Shown: positions 46,260 to 57,000 of the stretch, in pieces
Layout of the letters: every line of letters begins with the position of its first letter
Numbering within the stretch: position 1 is the stretch's first letter
Origin: JBEKTY01 sp049515555
GTDB lineage: Bacteria; Planctomycetota; Planctomycetia; Pirellulales; Thermoguttaceae
DNA length: 60,156 nucleotides
Direction: 5' to 3'
Assembly: GCA_049515555.1 (NCBI GenBank)
Contig: JBEKTY010000030.1
Span: forward strand, 1-60,156
Notes under the pieces: model-generated
What the model was told of the DNA's origin: nothing
Seen by the model: only the letters and a program-made list of their open reading frames with translations
Database searches by the model: none
Made by a program: the position numbers and the translations under genes

Positions 46260-48059
46260 GTGGCTAAACATAAGGATACCCCATCTGAGAGCCCGATCAA
46301 GCCTTGGTCGGATTTTCCCCCTTTCCCCACCATGATGCATAAGCAGCCTTTCGCGCAGGCGGCGGCGATCGCCTGTGCGGCCTTGATCCTGGCGGGCGTC
46401 GGGCTTGCGGCCCGGGGACCGGCGGGAACCGCGCCTACCGCGGCGCCCCAGTGGGACGCCAAGTGCGTCGGCGTGGAAGTGCCCGAAGAGGTCCTCACCG
46501 ACCAGGTCTTCACGGGCAGGATCAGCGTGAAGAACACCGGCAGCGCTCCGTGGGCGAGCATCCCCTACGCGGGCGAACCCAATCCGCAGCCCATCCTGTA
46601 TTCCCAAGACCCGGAGCGTAACAAGACCTGGGGAACCGACTTCGCCTACGTGGGGCAGGGAAAGGAGATCGGGCCGGGCAAGGAGTTCACCTTCGTCTCG
46701 GGCTTCAAGGCCCCCGCTGTTCCCGGCCAGTACGGCTTCCAGTGGCGGCTGGCCCGGCGGGCGAACAGCGGCGAGGCGCTCTTCTTCGGGGAAGCGACGG
46801 TCCGCAAGGTGATCCGGGTGCGGCCACGGCCCCAGCCGCCCCGGCCGGCCCCGGCCGCCCGCGATCCGGCGGGTAAGAAGGTGCTCGGGCTGGACGATTT
46901 TCAGTACGTCGGCTCGTTCAGGTTTCCGGAGAGGGTCGGGGAAAGCGGGGCGGGCTATTCGGAAATCGGCATCGCGCTGCGGAAGATGCCTGACGGAACC
47001 AGGCGTCTGCTGACGAACTACACCCATCCGCGCCAGACGCTTTTCGAGGTGCAGATTCCGCCCCTGGCCCAGTTCCACGGCACGGACCCCAAGCCGCTCC
47101 GCATGGCCGAGGTAAAGAAGGTCTGGGGATCGCTGGGACTGGACATCCCCCAGATCGGCGACCTCGCGCGCATCGGCCCCAACGGCGGCCTGTGGTGGGA
47201 CGAGAACAGCAAGACCCTCTACTGGACCTTCTACCACGGCTATTGGACCGGCGGAGGCCTTCCCGTGCTCGGTGCCTCGCGGCTGGACGACGGTAAGATC
47301 ACCAGCCTTGGCCGGTGGCGATTGCCGCAGACGGTCAACAAGTGGAAGTCGTACTGGGGCGGCGTGACGAAGTTGCCCGCCGACTTCGCCCAGAGGTACA
47401 CCGGGGGGCGGACGATGGCCCTGGGTTTCGGCGGCTACTACAGCATCTGCGGCGGTTGCAGCCGCGGGCCGGCCTTGGCCGCCATCGCCCAGCCCGATCC
47501 CCATCGGGGCGAGTTGGACATCGCCGAGTTGCTGTGCTACCCCGATCCGGCCGCCGCCCCCAGAGACGGCGACTACTTCTACGGCCTCGGCAACTTCTGG
47601 TACGACCTGCCCAAGGGCCCGAGCCAGGGCGCCTGGACCATGGACGATTGGTGCCGGAGCGGCGTGTTCGTCGACCTGCCCGAGAAGCACGGATATATCG
47701 CCTTCGTCAAGCTGGCCAACGGCCGGATCGGCTACGACTACGGGGCGATCGGGGCCACGGGGGCCGCGCACTGGTGGTATTTCTACGATCCCCAAGACCT
47801 CGGCCAAGCGGCAAAGGGCCTGAAAAAACCCGGCGCGATCGTCCCGCACGGCATGGCCCAGGTATCGTACCCGGGTCAGGCAGAACAAGCCCTCCGGCAG
47901 GCCCAGGAGCGGGGAACCGTGCACGTGGGCGGAATCGCCGGCAGCGTTACCGGCGCCTGTTTCGACGAGCACGAGAAACTGCTCTACGTCTGCAAGCTGT
48001 GCTCGATAAGAGTCGGCTTGGAACTCCATCCCTGCGTCAACGTGTACCGGGTGAAGTAA
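46260..48059 (+). CDS. Exported protein with an NBR1-type Ig-like domain
   Basis: The 599-residue protein has a cytoplasmic leader of about 35 residues, then a hydrophobic segment (AAAIACAALILAGVGLAARG) that acts as a signal or anchor. Residues 65-165 resemble the NBR1-type Ig-like domain (VFTGRISVKNTGSAPWASIP, then PGQYGFQWRLAR). The remaining 430 residues are rich in Trp, Tyr and Gly (GGLWWDENSKTLYWTFYHGY) and look like a beta-propeller-like extracellular domain that I cannot name. The start is GTG 46260, five bases after AGGAGA; ATGs at 46224 and 46335 are alternatives. The GH10 gene follows after 129 bases, suggesting a role in polysaccharide use. Confidence 0.7.
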   Translation: MAKHKDTPSESPIKPWSDFPPFPTMMHKQPFAQAAAIACAALILAGVGLAARGPAGTAPTAAPQWDAKCVGVEVPEEVLTDQVFTGRISVKNTGSAPWASIPYAGEPNPQPILYSQDPERNKTWGTDFAYVGQGKEIGPGKEFTFVSGFKAPAVPGQYGFQWRLARRANSGEALFFGEATVRKVIRVRPRPQPPRPAPAARDPAGKKVLGLDDFQYVGSFRFPERVGESGAGYSEIGIALRKMPDGTRRLLTNYTHPRQTLFEVQIPPLAQFHGTDPKPLRMAEVKKVWGSLGLDIPQIGDLARIGPNGGLWWDENSKTLYWTFYHGYWTGGGLPVLGASRLDDGKITSLGRWRLPQTVNKWKSYWGGVTKLPADFAQRYTGGRTMALGFGGYYSICGGCSRGPALAAIAQPDPHRGELDIAELLCYPDPAAAPRDGDYFYGLGNFWYDLPKGPSQGAWTMDDWCRSGVFVDLPEKHGYIAFVKLANGRIGYDYGAIGATGAAHWWYFYDPQDLGQAAKGLKKPGAIVPHGMAQVSYPGQAEQALRQAQERGTVHVGGIAGSVTGACFDEHEKLLYVCKLCSIRVGLELHPCVNVYRVK

Positions 48060-48188
48060 CGCAAAACTGCCTTGGCGCGGGAGCGTGACCGGTTGCGCCG
48101 ATGGCGGCCGATCCTTGCGGCGCACGGGCCGCCAGACGATAATCGGGTTCGCGAATACCCCCTTCTATACAAACGTAAGGAGCGTATC

Positions 48189-49541
48189 ATGCAGCGCACT
48201 GTGGTCAGGACTTTTCCAGCCCCTTGCCGCCGGCTGCTGCTGGGAGCGATCGTCGCCGCGCTGGCGATGCCCAACGCCGTGTTCGCAGCCCAGGGTGCGG
48301 ACGAAGAGTTGCTGGCGGCGGCCGATACGCGGATCGAACAATGCCGGAAGGCGGATGCGACGGTCGTGGTCGTGGATACGGCGGGTAAACCCGTCGCCGG
48401 GGCGAAAATCGACGTGCAGCTAACGCGTCATGCGTTCCTTTTCGGCTGCAACATCTTCTGCTGGGGCAAGGTGCCCGACGACGCCCGGGAGCAGGCCTAT
48501 CGGCGACGGTTTGCGGAGTTGCTCAATTACGCCACGCTGCCGTTCTATTGGTCGATGTACGAATCGCGACAAGGCAGTCCCATGCACGCGCACACCGCAG
48601 AAGTCGCCCGCTGGTGCCGCGCGCAAGGAATCGTGGCGAAGGGGCATCCCTTGGCCTGGAACCACGCCGATCCCGCCTGGCTTCCCGGCGACCCGGCCGA
48701 AATCCACCGGCTGCAACTGGCCCGCATCGACGATTGCGTCAAGCGCTTCAGCGGCCTGATCGACCGCTGGGACGTCGTCAACGAGGTGACCCACTATGAT
48801 CGGGAGGAGTTCGCCAAACGCGCGGCCCCCAAGTATACCGCAATGTGGAAACAGTACGGGCAGATCGCCATGCCCCGCGAGTGTTTCCTCCATGCCCGGC
48901 AGGCCAACCCGCAGGCCGTGCTGGTGATCAACGACTACCGCACCGACCCGGCTTACGAGCGCGTGATCGAGCAATTGGTCGACCCCAGCGGCAAGCGGCT
49001 GTACGACGTCATCGGAATTCAGAGTCACATGCACGGCGGCGTGTGGTCCAACGGACAGATTTGGAAGGTGTGCCAGCAATTCGCGCGGTTCGGCGTACCG
49101 CTCCATTTTACCGAGACCACGATTCTCTCCGGCAAACAAGTCTGGGAGCAGAGTCCCGGCAGTTCCTGGCCCTCCACGCCCGAGGGCGAGGCGTTTCAGG
49201 CCCGCGAAGCGGCACGCTTCTACACCATGCTCTTTTCCCATCCGGCGGTGGCGGCGATCACCTGGTGGGATTTCTCCGACTTCAACGCCTGGAAAGGCCC
49301 GGCCGGATTTCTGCGGGCGGACATGACGCCCAAACCGGCCTACGAGGCCCTCCAGCGGCTGATCAAAGGAAAATGGTGGACCCGCGTGCAGATCGAAAGC
49401 GGCGCTGACGGCGCCGCGCGGCTTCGCGGTTTCCTGGGCGATTACCGGATTGCGGTCCGCGCGGGCGACAAAGCCGCCGTCGTGGCGGCCTTCACGCTGG
49501 AAAAAGAGAAAGCCAACCGCTGGACCGTGAAGATCGAGTAA
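48189..49541 (+). CDS. GH10 endo-1,4-beta-xylanase
   Basis: The 450-residue protein has a signal peptide (RRLLLGAIVAALAMPNAVFA). A short N-terminal beta domain (residues 55-95) is followed by the GH10 barrel. The acid/base is Glu199 in WDVVNEV and the nucleophile is Glu309 in LHFTETT; the substrate-binding His/Trp are in KGHPLAWNHADPAW, and IGIQSHMHGG and WWDFSD are also present. It should cut xylan outside the cytoplasm. AAGGAG lies seven bases before the ATG; a longer open frame upstream has no homology. Other glycan genes are not seen nearby. Confidence 0.93.
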   Translation: MQRTVVRTFPAPCRRLLLGAIVAALAMPNAVFAAQGADEELLAAADTRIEQCRKADATVVVVDTAGKPVAGAKIDVQLTRHAFLFGCNIFCWGKVPDDAREQAYRRRFAELLNYATLPFYWSMYESRQGSPMHAHTAEVARWCRAQGIVAKGHPLAWNHADPAWLPGDPAEIHRLQLARIDDCVKRFSGLIDRWDVVNEVTHYDREEFAKRAAPKYTAMWKQYGQIAMPRECFLHARQANPQAVLVINDYRTDPAYERVIEQLVDPSGKRLYDVIGIQSHMHGGVWSNGQIWKVCQQFARFGVPLHFTETTILSGKQVWEQSPGSSWPSTPEGEAFQAREAARFYTMLFSHPAVAAITWWDFSDFNAWKGPAGFLRADMTPKPAYEALQRLIKGKWWTRVQIESGADGAARLRGFLGDYRIAVRAGDKAAVVAAFTLEKEKANRWTVKIE

Positions 49542-49589
49542 GCGACGGCGAAGTAAGCTGGCTGGAATTTGAGAATTGCAGACGCCCGG

Positions 49590-49712
49590 TCCCCTCTCCC
49601 TCCGGGAGAGGGTTAGGGTGAGGGGAAATGGGTGATGATCCTGTCTCTCCGTTTTCCGTGCCCGACACATGTTCCCCTCACCCCGGCCCTCTCCCGGAGG
49701 GAGAGGGGGACC
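49590..49712. repeat. Inverted pair of REP-like GC-rich repeats
   Basis: CCCCTCTCCCTCCGGGAGAG, then GGTTAGGGTGAGGGG (49590-49626), and its inverted counterpart CCCCTCACCCCGGCCCTCTC, then CCGGAGGGAGAGGGG (49674-49712), face each other about 48 bases apart. They belong to the same family as 1471-1504 and fill much of the gap between the xylanase and ChaN-like genes. Confidence 0.8.
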
Positions 49713-49768
49713 AAATATGCCGCCCTCGCCCCCGGTTGCAAGAATCCAGAAGCAAGCTGGCCAGCACC

Positions 49769-50806
49769 ATGAGAGCACAAAGAAGCGTTCTTTGCCTGGT
49801 TGCAATGACGGGCGCCGGGGTTATCGGGGCAGCCGCCCGGGCCGAGGAGCCGCCCGGGGCCCCTGCCCTCGTCCAGGCGACCTCACCGCCGGCCGGCCAG
49901 CGTGCAGACGTCGAGCGTGCCAGTCTGTGGATCGACGTGTATCAGGGTGAGCCGGTGCCGTACGAGGACGTGCTGGACGACCTGGCCACGGTCCGTATGA
50001 TTTATCTGGGCGAGCGCCATACCCTCCAGCGACACCACGAGATGCAGGCCAAGCTCCTCGCCGGTTTGGCCCGTAAAGGCCTGCCGCTGGCAGTGGGGCT
50101 GGAGCAGATGGAAACCGCGCAGCAGTCTCACCTCGACCGCTACAACCGAGGGGAGATCGACTTCGAGCAACTGGCCCAGCTCACCGCTTGGCCCAAGCGC
50201 TGGCAGAACTACCGGCAGTACCGCCCTATCCTGGAGGCCGCCCGCAAGTGCAAGGCCCCCATCGTGGCGCTCAGCGCGAAGTCTGAGAGCATCCGTCAGG
50301 TTGTGCGGAGCGGCGGGATAGAGCGCCTGGCCCCCGAGGCACGCGGGGAACTCCCGGCCGACATGCAGGTGCAGGACCCGCCTTACGAAAAGTCGCTTTC
50401 CCTCCAGATGATGGTGCATGCCTCGGCAACGGCGCAGACCTTGCGCCCCATGATCGAGGCCCAGATTGCCCGCGACGAGGCCATGGCCGAGGCAATCGCG
50501 GCCTTCATGAAGTCGCCAGGGGGGCGCGGGCGGACGGTGCTCGTCCTTTGCGGGGCGGGCCACGTGGCCAACGGCATGGGGCTGCCGCCGCGGGTAAGGC
50601 GGCGACTGCCCGACGTCAAGGACCGCATCGTTCTGTTCTCCGAAAGCGGCGAAGTCCGGCTTTCCCCGGAAGAGAAGGCCCAGGCCCGCGCTATCGAGAT
50701 CACGCACGAGCAGTTGCGCGCGCTCCGCCAGCCGATTGCCGACTATCTTTGGGTCAAGCCCCTGGCGGAGCCGGCCACCGGCCGCGATTCTAGCTGCGGG
50801 AAATAG
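49769..50806 (+). CDS. ChaN-like (DUF399) exported protein
   Basis: The 345-residue protein has a short signal peptide (SVLCLVAMTGAGVIGAAARA). The ChaN fold is seen in VRMIYLGERHTLQRHHEMQA, LPLAVGLEQMETAQQSHLD, a C-terminal LVLCGAGHVANGMGLPPRVR, and a helical middle. ChaN in Campylobacter binds heme pairs on the outer surface; the family more widely is of uncertain function. The His pair in GERHTLQRHHE could serve as metal or heme ligand. The ATG at 49769 was picked for the signal peptide; no good ribosome-binding site is present. Confidence 0.8.
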   Translation: MRAQRSVLCLVAMTGAGVIGAAARAEEPPGAPALVQATSPPAGQRADVERASLWIDVYQGEPVPYEDVLDDLATVRMIYLGERHTLQRHHEMQAKLLAGLARKGLPLAVGLEQMETAQQSHLDRYNRGEIDFEQLAQLTAWPKRWQNYRQYRPILEAARKCKAPIVALSAKSESIRQVVRSGGIERLAPEARGELPADMQVQDPPYEKSLSLQMMVHASATAQTLRPMIEAQIARDEAMAEAIAAFMKSPGGRGRTVLVLCGAGHVANGMGLPPRVRRRLPDVKDRIVLFSESGEVRLSPEEKAQARAIEITHEQLRALRQPIADYLWVKPLAEPATGRDSSCGK

Positions 50807-50880
50807 TCCCGAATTCTGTTTGCGGCCCTTGCCCGCATGGTGCTATAATGCGGCTGGTGTGGAGGGGCCTTCTCGGAGGG

Positions 50881-50954
50881 AAAAAGGGGACAGGCACCAT
50901 TTGCCGCCAGCGGCCCGGAGGGTGCTTCGCACAAATGGTGCCTGTCCCCTTTTT
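50881..50954. repeat. Perfect 23-bp inverted repeat (GGGGACAGGCACC family)
   Basis: AAAAAGGGGACAGGCACCAT followed by TTG (50881-50903) is exactly mirrored at 50932-50954, with 28 bases between. The pair can form a long hairpin ending in a T-run on the plus strand, so it could terminate transcription from the ChaN-like gene. It resembles REP pairs moved by RAYT-type transposases. Confidence 0.75.
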
Positions 50955-51053
50955 CCCAGACTCGGGGGTCTACCGGGATGCCGGCTGGAACGCCGCGCGC
51001 GTCGGCCTACCCTGGCTTTTCTGGGCGTTTCTCGCTGCGAAGGAGGAAGAGGC

Positions 51054-54000
51054 ATGAACCGGTCGCCGGAATCTCTACGTCTGGCCGCGCTAGGCTGTCT
51101 GTTGGTCGGGTGCCTGCTCCCATGCGCCGCGGCGGCCGCCGCCGACTCGCCGCCGGCCGCTCAAGGGCTGGGCCAGCTCGTTGTCGCCGATGCCCAGTCC
51201 GGCGCGCTTACGCGGCTCGACATCGTGCGCTACCACGTTCACGTCGCCCTGCAGCCGCCCGTGGCGCTGGTGCAGATCGACCAGTCGTTCTACAACCCGG
51301 GCTTCGCCCAGGTGGAGGGGACCTTCGTGTTCAACCTGCCGCGGGGGGCCTCGGTCAGCCGCTTTGCCATGTTCGTTACGCCGACGAGCCTCGTCGAGGG
51401 CGAGCTGATCGAGCGGCACGCGGCGACCGAAGTCTACGACAGCATCGTGCGGCAGCGGCGCGATCCGGCCATCTTCGAGCAGATCGGCGACAACCTGTTC
51501 AAGATCCGCGTGTTTCCCATCGACGGCCGCGAAACGAAACGCATACTCCTGGACTTCACACTCCCGCTGGAAAGCGCCGACGGGCAGTATCAGTTCCGGC
51601 TGCCGCTCGTGGGCGATCTGCGGCCGATCCGCGAATTCCACCTGAGCGGCGCGGTGCTTGGCCCGACCCGGCCGGGATCGGTTGTGTCGGCGTCGCATCC
51701 GCAGATGGCCGTTTCGGCCGCGGACGGCAAGACCGCGATCGAGTTTCGGGCGGCCGACTACCGGCCGAAGACCGATTTCGTGCTGGCCTTTGTGCAGCCG
51801 GCGGAGAAGCCGGCCGCCGTGCGGAGCTACGTGGCCGAGCCGCTTCCGCCCCCGGCCGCGGCGGCGTCGCCGGGCAGCCCGGCCCGCCCGGCGAAGCCGG
51901 CCGAGCCGACGACCTATTTCTGGGCAACGCTCCAGAGCCCGGCCCGGCAGGCCGAAACCGCTCCCCCGCCGGCCGACGTGCTCATCCTGGCCGACACGTC
52001 GGCGGCGATGGGCAATCTCCGCGCCGTGCGGCAGGCCGTGCGCCGAATCCTCGACGAGCTGCGCGCCGCCGACCGTGTCCGCCTCTCGGCCATCGACTGC
52101 GACTGCCGCGGGCTGTGCGAGGGCTGGCGCCCCGCCGGGAAGGCCGCGGCGGCGGAGCTCTCGGCCCGGCTCAACCAGGAACTTTGCCTGGGCGCGGCCG
52201 ATCTGGGCCGCGGGCTGCGGAAGGCCGTCGAGTCGTTCGAGCCCGGGGCCGCCCAGCGGCGGCGGCTGGTCGTTTACGTCGGCCGCGGCGCCGACAGTGA
52301 AAATGTGCTCGACCGGGCTGCGTTCGACGCCGTCGCCCGGCGATTCGAGTCGGCCCACGCCGCGCTGGTGGGCGTGACGGTCGGCCGTGATACGCAGGCC
52401 GACGCGCTGCTGGCGCCGCTGGCCCGGGCCAGCGGCGGCCTGCTGTTCGACTCGGCCGCCGACCCCGACGCCTGGCGGCAGTTCTGCTCCTGGCTCCAGG
52501 CCGGCCTGCCCAGCCCGGAGCGGATCATAAAGCTCGAAGTCGCCGGGGCCGACCCCGAAGACTTGTTCTATCCGACGGCCTGGCTGCCGGGCCGGCCGCT
52601 CACGCTGCTGGGCCGCACCACGGCCCGCGACCACGTAAAGCTGCGGCTGACGCTCCAGCGCGGCGGGCAGCCCGTCGCGGTCTCCCACAAGCTGCCCATC
52701 GAGCGGGGCGACGACGTTTTTCTCGGCCGGCTGTGGGCCCAGCGGAAGCTCGGCCAGCTCCGCCGCCTGGACGACGCCGGCGCACACGATCCGGGCATCA
52801 TCCAGCGGATCGTCGCCCTGTCGCGGGAATGGAGCCTGCTCTCGCCGTACACGGCGTTCCTGGTCTTGGAGAGCGAGGCCGACTACGTGCGTTGGAAGAT
52901 CGACCGGCAGCAGCGGCGGCGGTACTGGCACTCGGCCGAGGCGCTTAACCCCGCGCCAGATCGCCTCGGTGCGCCTTCCTGGCCCTCCCCGGCCGAAAAC
53001 CTGAAGGCGCTGGCCGAGCAGGAGCAGCAGGAGCTGGCCGAGGCCCTCGGCCTGGCCCGCGAAGCCCTCAAGGCGGATTCCCCGCTCCTGGCCGAGGCCG
53101 TCCTGGCGGCCCAGCAGGCCAACGACGCGGCGCGGAAGTCGGCCGAGTACCGCGAGCTGGTCGAGCGGGCCCGCTCGGCCACCCGGCGGCAGGGCTGGAT
53201 CAAGACGCTCGGGTCGCAGCGGGCGCTGTTCGAGCCGGGCCTGACGCTGGACATCCCGCGCCTGGCGCCGGGCCAGTGCCCGCTGCCGGCGCTGTTCCCC
53301 TCGCGGCAGTTGCCCTTCGTCGCCGATTCGCCCCGGCGTCGCCCGCTGCTAAAGGAAATCGAGGTGCCAGCCGAGTTGGGCGGCCCCCGCCTCACGCTCT
53401 ACGACCTGGCCGAACAGTTGGAGAGGCTCTCGAGCCTGAACGTCGTGCTCGACAGCAAGGAGCTTGAGAAGGAAGGGATGATGGTCGAGCCCCTTTGGCC
53501 GCGCCGCGCCAAGCGCGCGGCCGGTGCCGCGGCCCGGCCGCAGGAGGATGGTCCTTTCTCGGACACCCCCGACGAGAACAAGACCACCCGGCCCCGCGCC
53601 CGGCCGGCCCGCGAAAAGGAATCGCTCAAGGAGTTCGAGACGGGCATTTGCGGCCGCGGGCGGATGTCGCTGCTGGCCTTCACCCGCTTCTTCCTCGATC
53701 AGGCAGAGCTGGCGCTGGTCGAACAGCCCAACCGCCTGCTGATAACAACACGGTTTCGGGCCGAAAGCGAGGAATTCCTCGAAACCAGGATCTACCCGGT
53801 CGCCGATCTGCTCGTGGGGAGCGCGGCCGTAGAGCCGGCCGCCCTGGTCAACCGGCAACTCGACCGCGAAGAGGCGGCCCGAAGGCGGATCGCCGCCAAA
53901 CTCCGGCAGCCGGTCTCCGTCGATTTCAAGCACACGCCGCTCCGGGAGGCGCTCGATCACCTGGCCAACAGGCTCGACGACACGATCCTCGTCGATTGGC

Positions 54001-57000
54001 ATGAAATTCATAAAATGGTTACGGCCAACGATTCCATCGTGAGCTTCTCTGCCAAAGACATGCCGGCCAAGGAGGTGCTCGGCTCGATCATGCAGTCGGT
54101 GGACCTGAAGTACACCATCGACTACGAGTCGCTGCTTGTTACCTCGCCCATGAAGGCCGAATCGGACCGGTTCGAGAAGGTCCGTCTTCATTCTGGTTGC
54201 GGCCTGGTTTGCGGCCGGACGCTAACTGCCGAGGAGATTGCCCGGCGGCGAGCGATGATTGGCGGCGGCCTCGGGGGCGGAATGTTTGGCGGCATGGCCA
54301 TGGGCGGCGGCATGGGAGCCATGGGCGGCGGCATGGGAGCCATGGGCGGCGGCATGGGGGGCGGCACCTTTGGAGGTGGCATGGGCGGTGGCATGGGCGG
54401 CGGGATGGGGGGCATGGGGGGTGGCATGGCGGGCGGTGGGCAAGCCGCCGGCGGCCCTCCGGGCACCACAAGCCCGCCTAACGTACCAGATACCAAAGAC
54501 GACCGCGGCGCGGCCACAGAGCCCGCCGCCCCGCCGCCGCTGATCGACGAGCTATCCGCCGGCAACGAGAGCGCCGACGACGACAAGGACCAGGCCGAAC
54601 CGGCCCCCGCCGAACCCTCGGCCGGACGCCTGTCGCTGGCTGTTTCGCAGCGTCAGCAGGTGCATTCCACGCGGCAGCCGGCCGTCCCAACGGAGGAGTA
54701 CGACGGTGATGCTCTGGTAAACATGATCACCACTGCCGTTGCGCCAAAGTCGTGGGAACAGAACGGCGGCCAAGGGTCGATGGTCTTCTTCGAGCCTTCT
54801 TTCGACTTCGTTGTGAGCACGACCGAGGAAATCCACCAGGAAATCGAGGACCTCGTCGACCGACTCCGCAAGGTCCCCGTGGCGGGACCGTCGCGAACCG
54901 GCATCCATGCGATCGAAGCCCCTCCGCCGCTGGCCAAGGACATCGAATCGGCGGACCTCACCGATCTAATCGACTTGATCACTCAGACCATGACACCGAA
55001 ATCTTGGGATCAAAACGGCGGCCATGGTAACATTTCGCCTGAGCCAAACCGGCTTGCGCTGGTGGTCTCGACCTCGGTCGAGCAGCACGACGCGGTGTCG
55101 AAACTGCTCACAATGCTCCGCCGCAGCCGATACGAGAAGCTGCACCACCAGCGGCCATGGTTGGGGGACCTGGGCGCGGCGGGCAGTCCGTGGCTTGCGC
55201 TTCTGGCCGGGACGGATGCGATCGCCCCGCCCGCGCTATCCAGTCTTCCGCCCGCCCGCAGCGAAGACCTGGCCCGCCTGGCAGTCCGCCGCGAGCCGGC
55301 CGGCGGCACGTGGCAGGTCCAAGGCGCAACAGCCGGCGGTGGCCTGGCCATCAGTTGGCGACGCGACGGAAAACGCCTGCAACTGGAACTGCCCGATTAC
55401 GTGGTCCAGGCCGAAGGCGACGAGGCCGCCGTGGCCCTGCCGGCGTTCGGGCTGGTCGAGCTGGGCCTGTGGGCCGAGACCGCCCGCCGGCAGGCCGACC
55501 GGCAGCTCCCCTGGTTGCCGCATCGCAGCAACGAGGAGCTGGCGCGGTTGTTCCAGGTTCGCGCGATGGCCGGGCCCGCCAACGAGCCGGCCGATCCGGA
55601 CGTCGTCTACCTGCACCTGGTGCCCCGCGGCCTGCCGGACGAGGCCGGCATCCGCCTGGAAGTCGGCTTCTCGAAGAAGCACGCTCAGCCGGTGCGGTGG
55701 CAGTCGTTCGTGGATAACAAGCCTACCGGCCGGCTCCGCTTTGCCGATCCCGCCCCGGACGGCTCGTGGCGAGCGATCGAGCTGGAAGACACCGCCGGGC
55801 AGACGCTGGCGACCTGGCGGCTCGTGCGGACACAGCAGTCGGAAACAAGCCCGCGGCCGCTGGCCCTGGGCGGCCGCGATCTGCTCGTCTTGGACCGCCG
55901 CTCGATGGAGTCGGGCATCGACCGCCCCTTCCGCGCCGCGATCGAGTCTATCGAGCAGTCCGATTGGGCTGCCGCCTGGCGACATCTGGACCGCTCCGCG
56001 ATCGAACATCCCCGGCATCCGCTGCTTCTGCTCCTGCGGGCGTGGTGCTACGAGCAGGACCACGCGCTGGGCAGCCGCGAGCTGCTGGTGGCCGGATTGC
56101 GGCTGCTGGCCGAAGACCCCAACTGCGCGATCCGCCTGATCGGCGACGGCTCGTTGACCTGGCTGACGCCGGCCGAGCGTTACGAGATCCTGCTGGCCGA
56201 GCCGGCCGGGCGCCGCACGGCGGCCGACTGGGCGAACCTCGCCCGGGCGGCGATTGCCGCCGGCCGGCCTGGCGAATCGCTGGCCCACGCCCGCGCGGCC
56301 CTGACCGCGGGCCAGCCCGCCGGCTGCGGACTCGAGCCCTGCCGCACGCTGGTCGCCATCCTCTTGCAGCTCGATCAGGCGGCAGAGGCGGTGCGCACGG
56401 CCCGCGACTGGGCGGCCCGGCCGCGGCCCCCGCGACTGGGCGGCCCAGCGCCAGCGGCCGCGCGCCAGACGGCCGCGGGCGAGGCGGCCGAGTCGCTGGC
56501 CGCCATGGCCGAGCTCCTGGCCAAGTTCGGCCAGAAGGAGCCCGCCGATCGGCTCTTCGTCCAAGCCCTGGCCGATACGGACCTGTCGCCCCTGGCGCGG
56601 CATCAGCTCCTGCGCCGCCGCGCCCAGATCAATACGGGGCTGCCGCGCTGGCAGATGCTCCGCGAAGCCGCCGAGCTGCTGCCCGAGCGGTCGGCCCAGC
56701 GGGTCGAGGCCGTCGATGCTCTGCTGGCAGAGTTGCACGAGCCGGCCCAGGCCGAGATCCTGGCCCGGCTCGCCGCCGATACCAAGGACACCGCGATGCG
56801 CGGCGAGCTGGTCTGGCAGCAGATGGTACTGACACCCGAGGCGAAGCGCCAGGGCGAGCTCGCACGATGGCTCTACGAAAACCGCCGGTTCCACGCGCCT
56901 GATTTGGGCTTCCTCTGCGAAATTTGGAACGCCGCTGCCCAGCCGGATCGAGTCATTGCGGCCTGCGAGAAGCGGCTGCGGCAGGGCAAGCCGCTCGCGG

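Noticed and set aside
51090..52931. A minus-strand open frame of 613 residues inside the VIT/vWA gene
   Set aside because: Antisense of conserved VIT and vWA domains; no start signal or homology.
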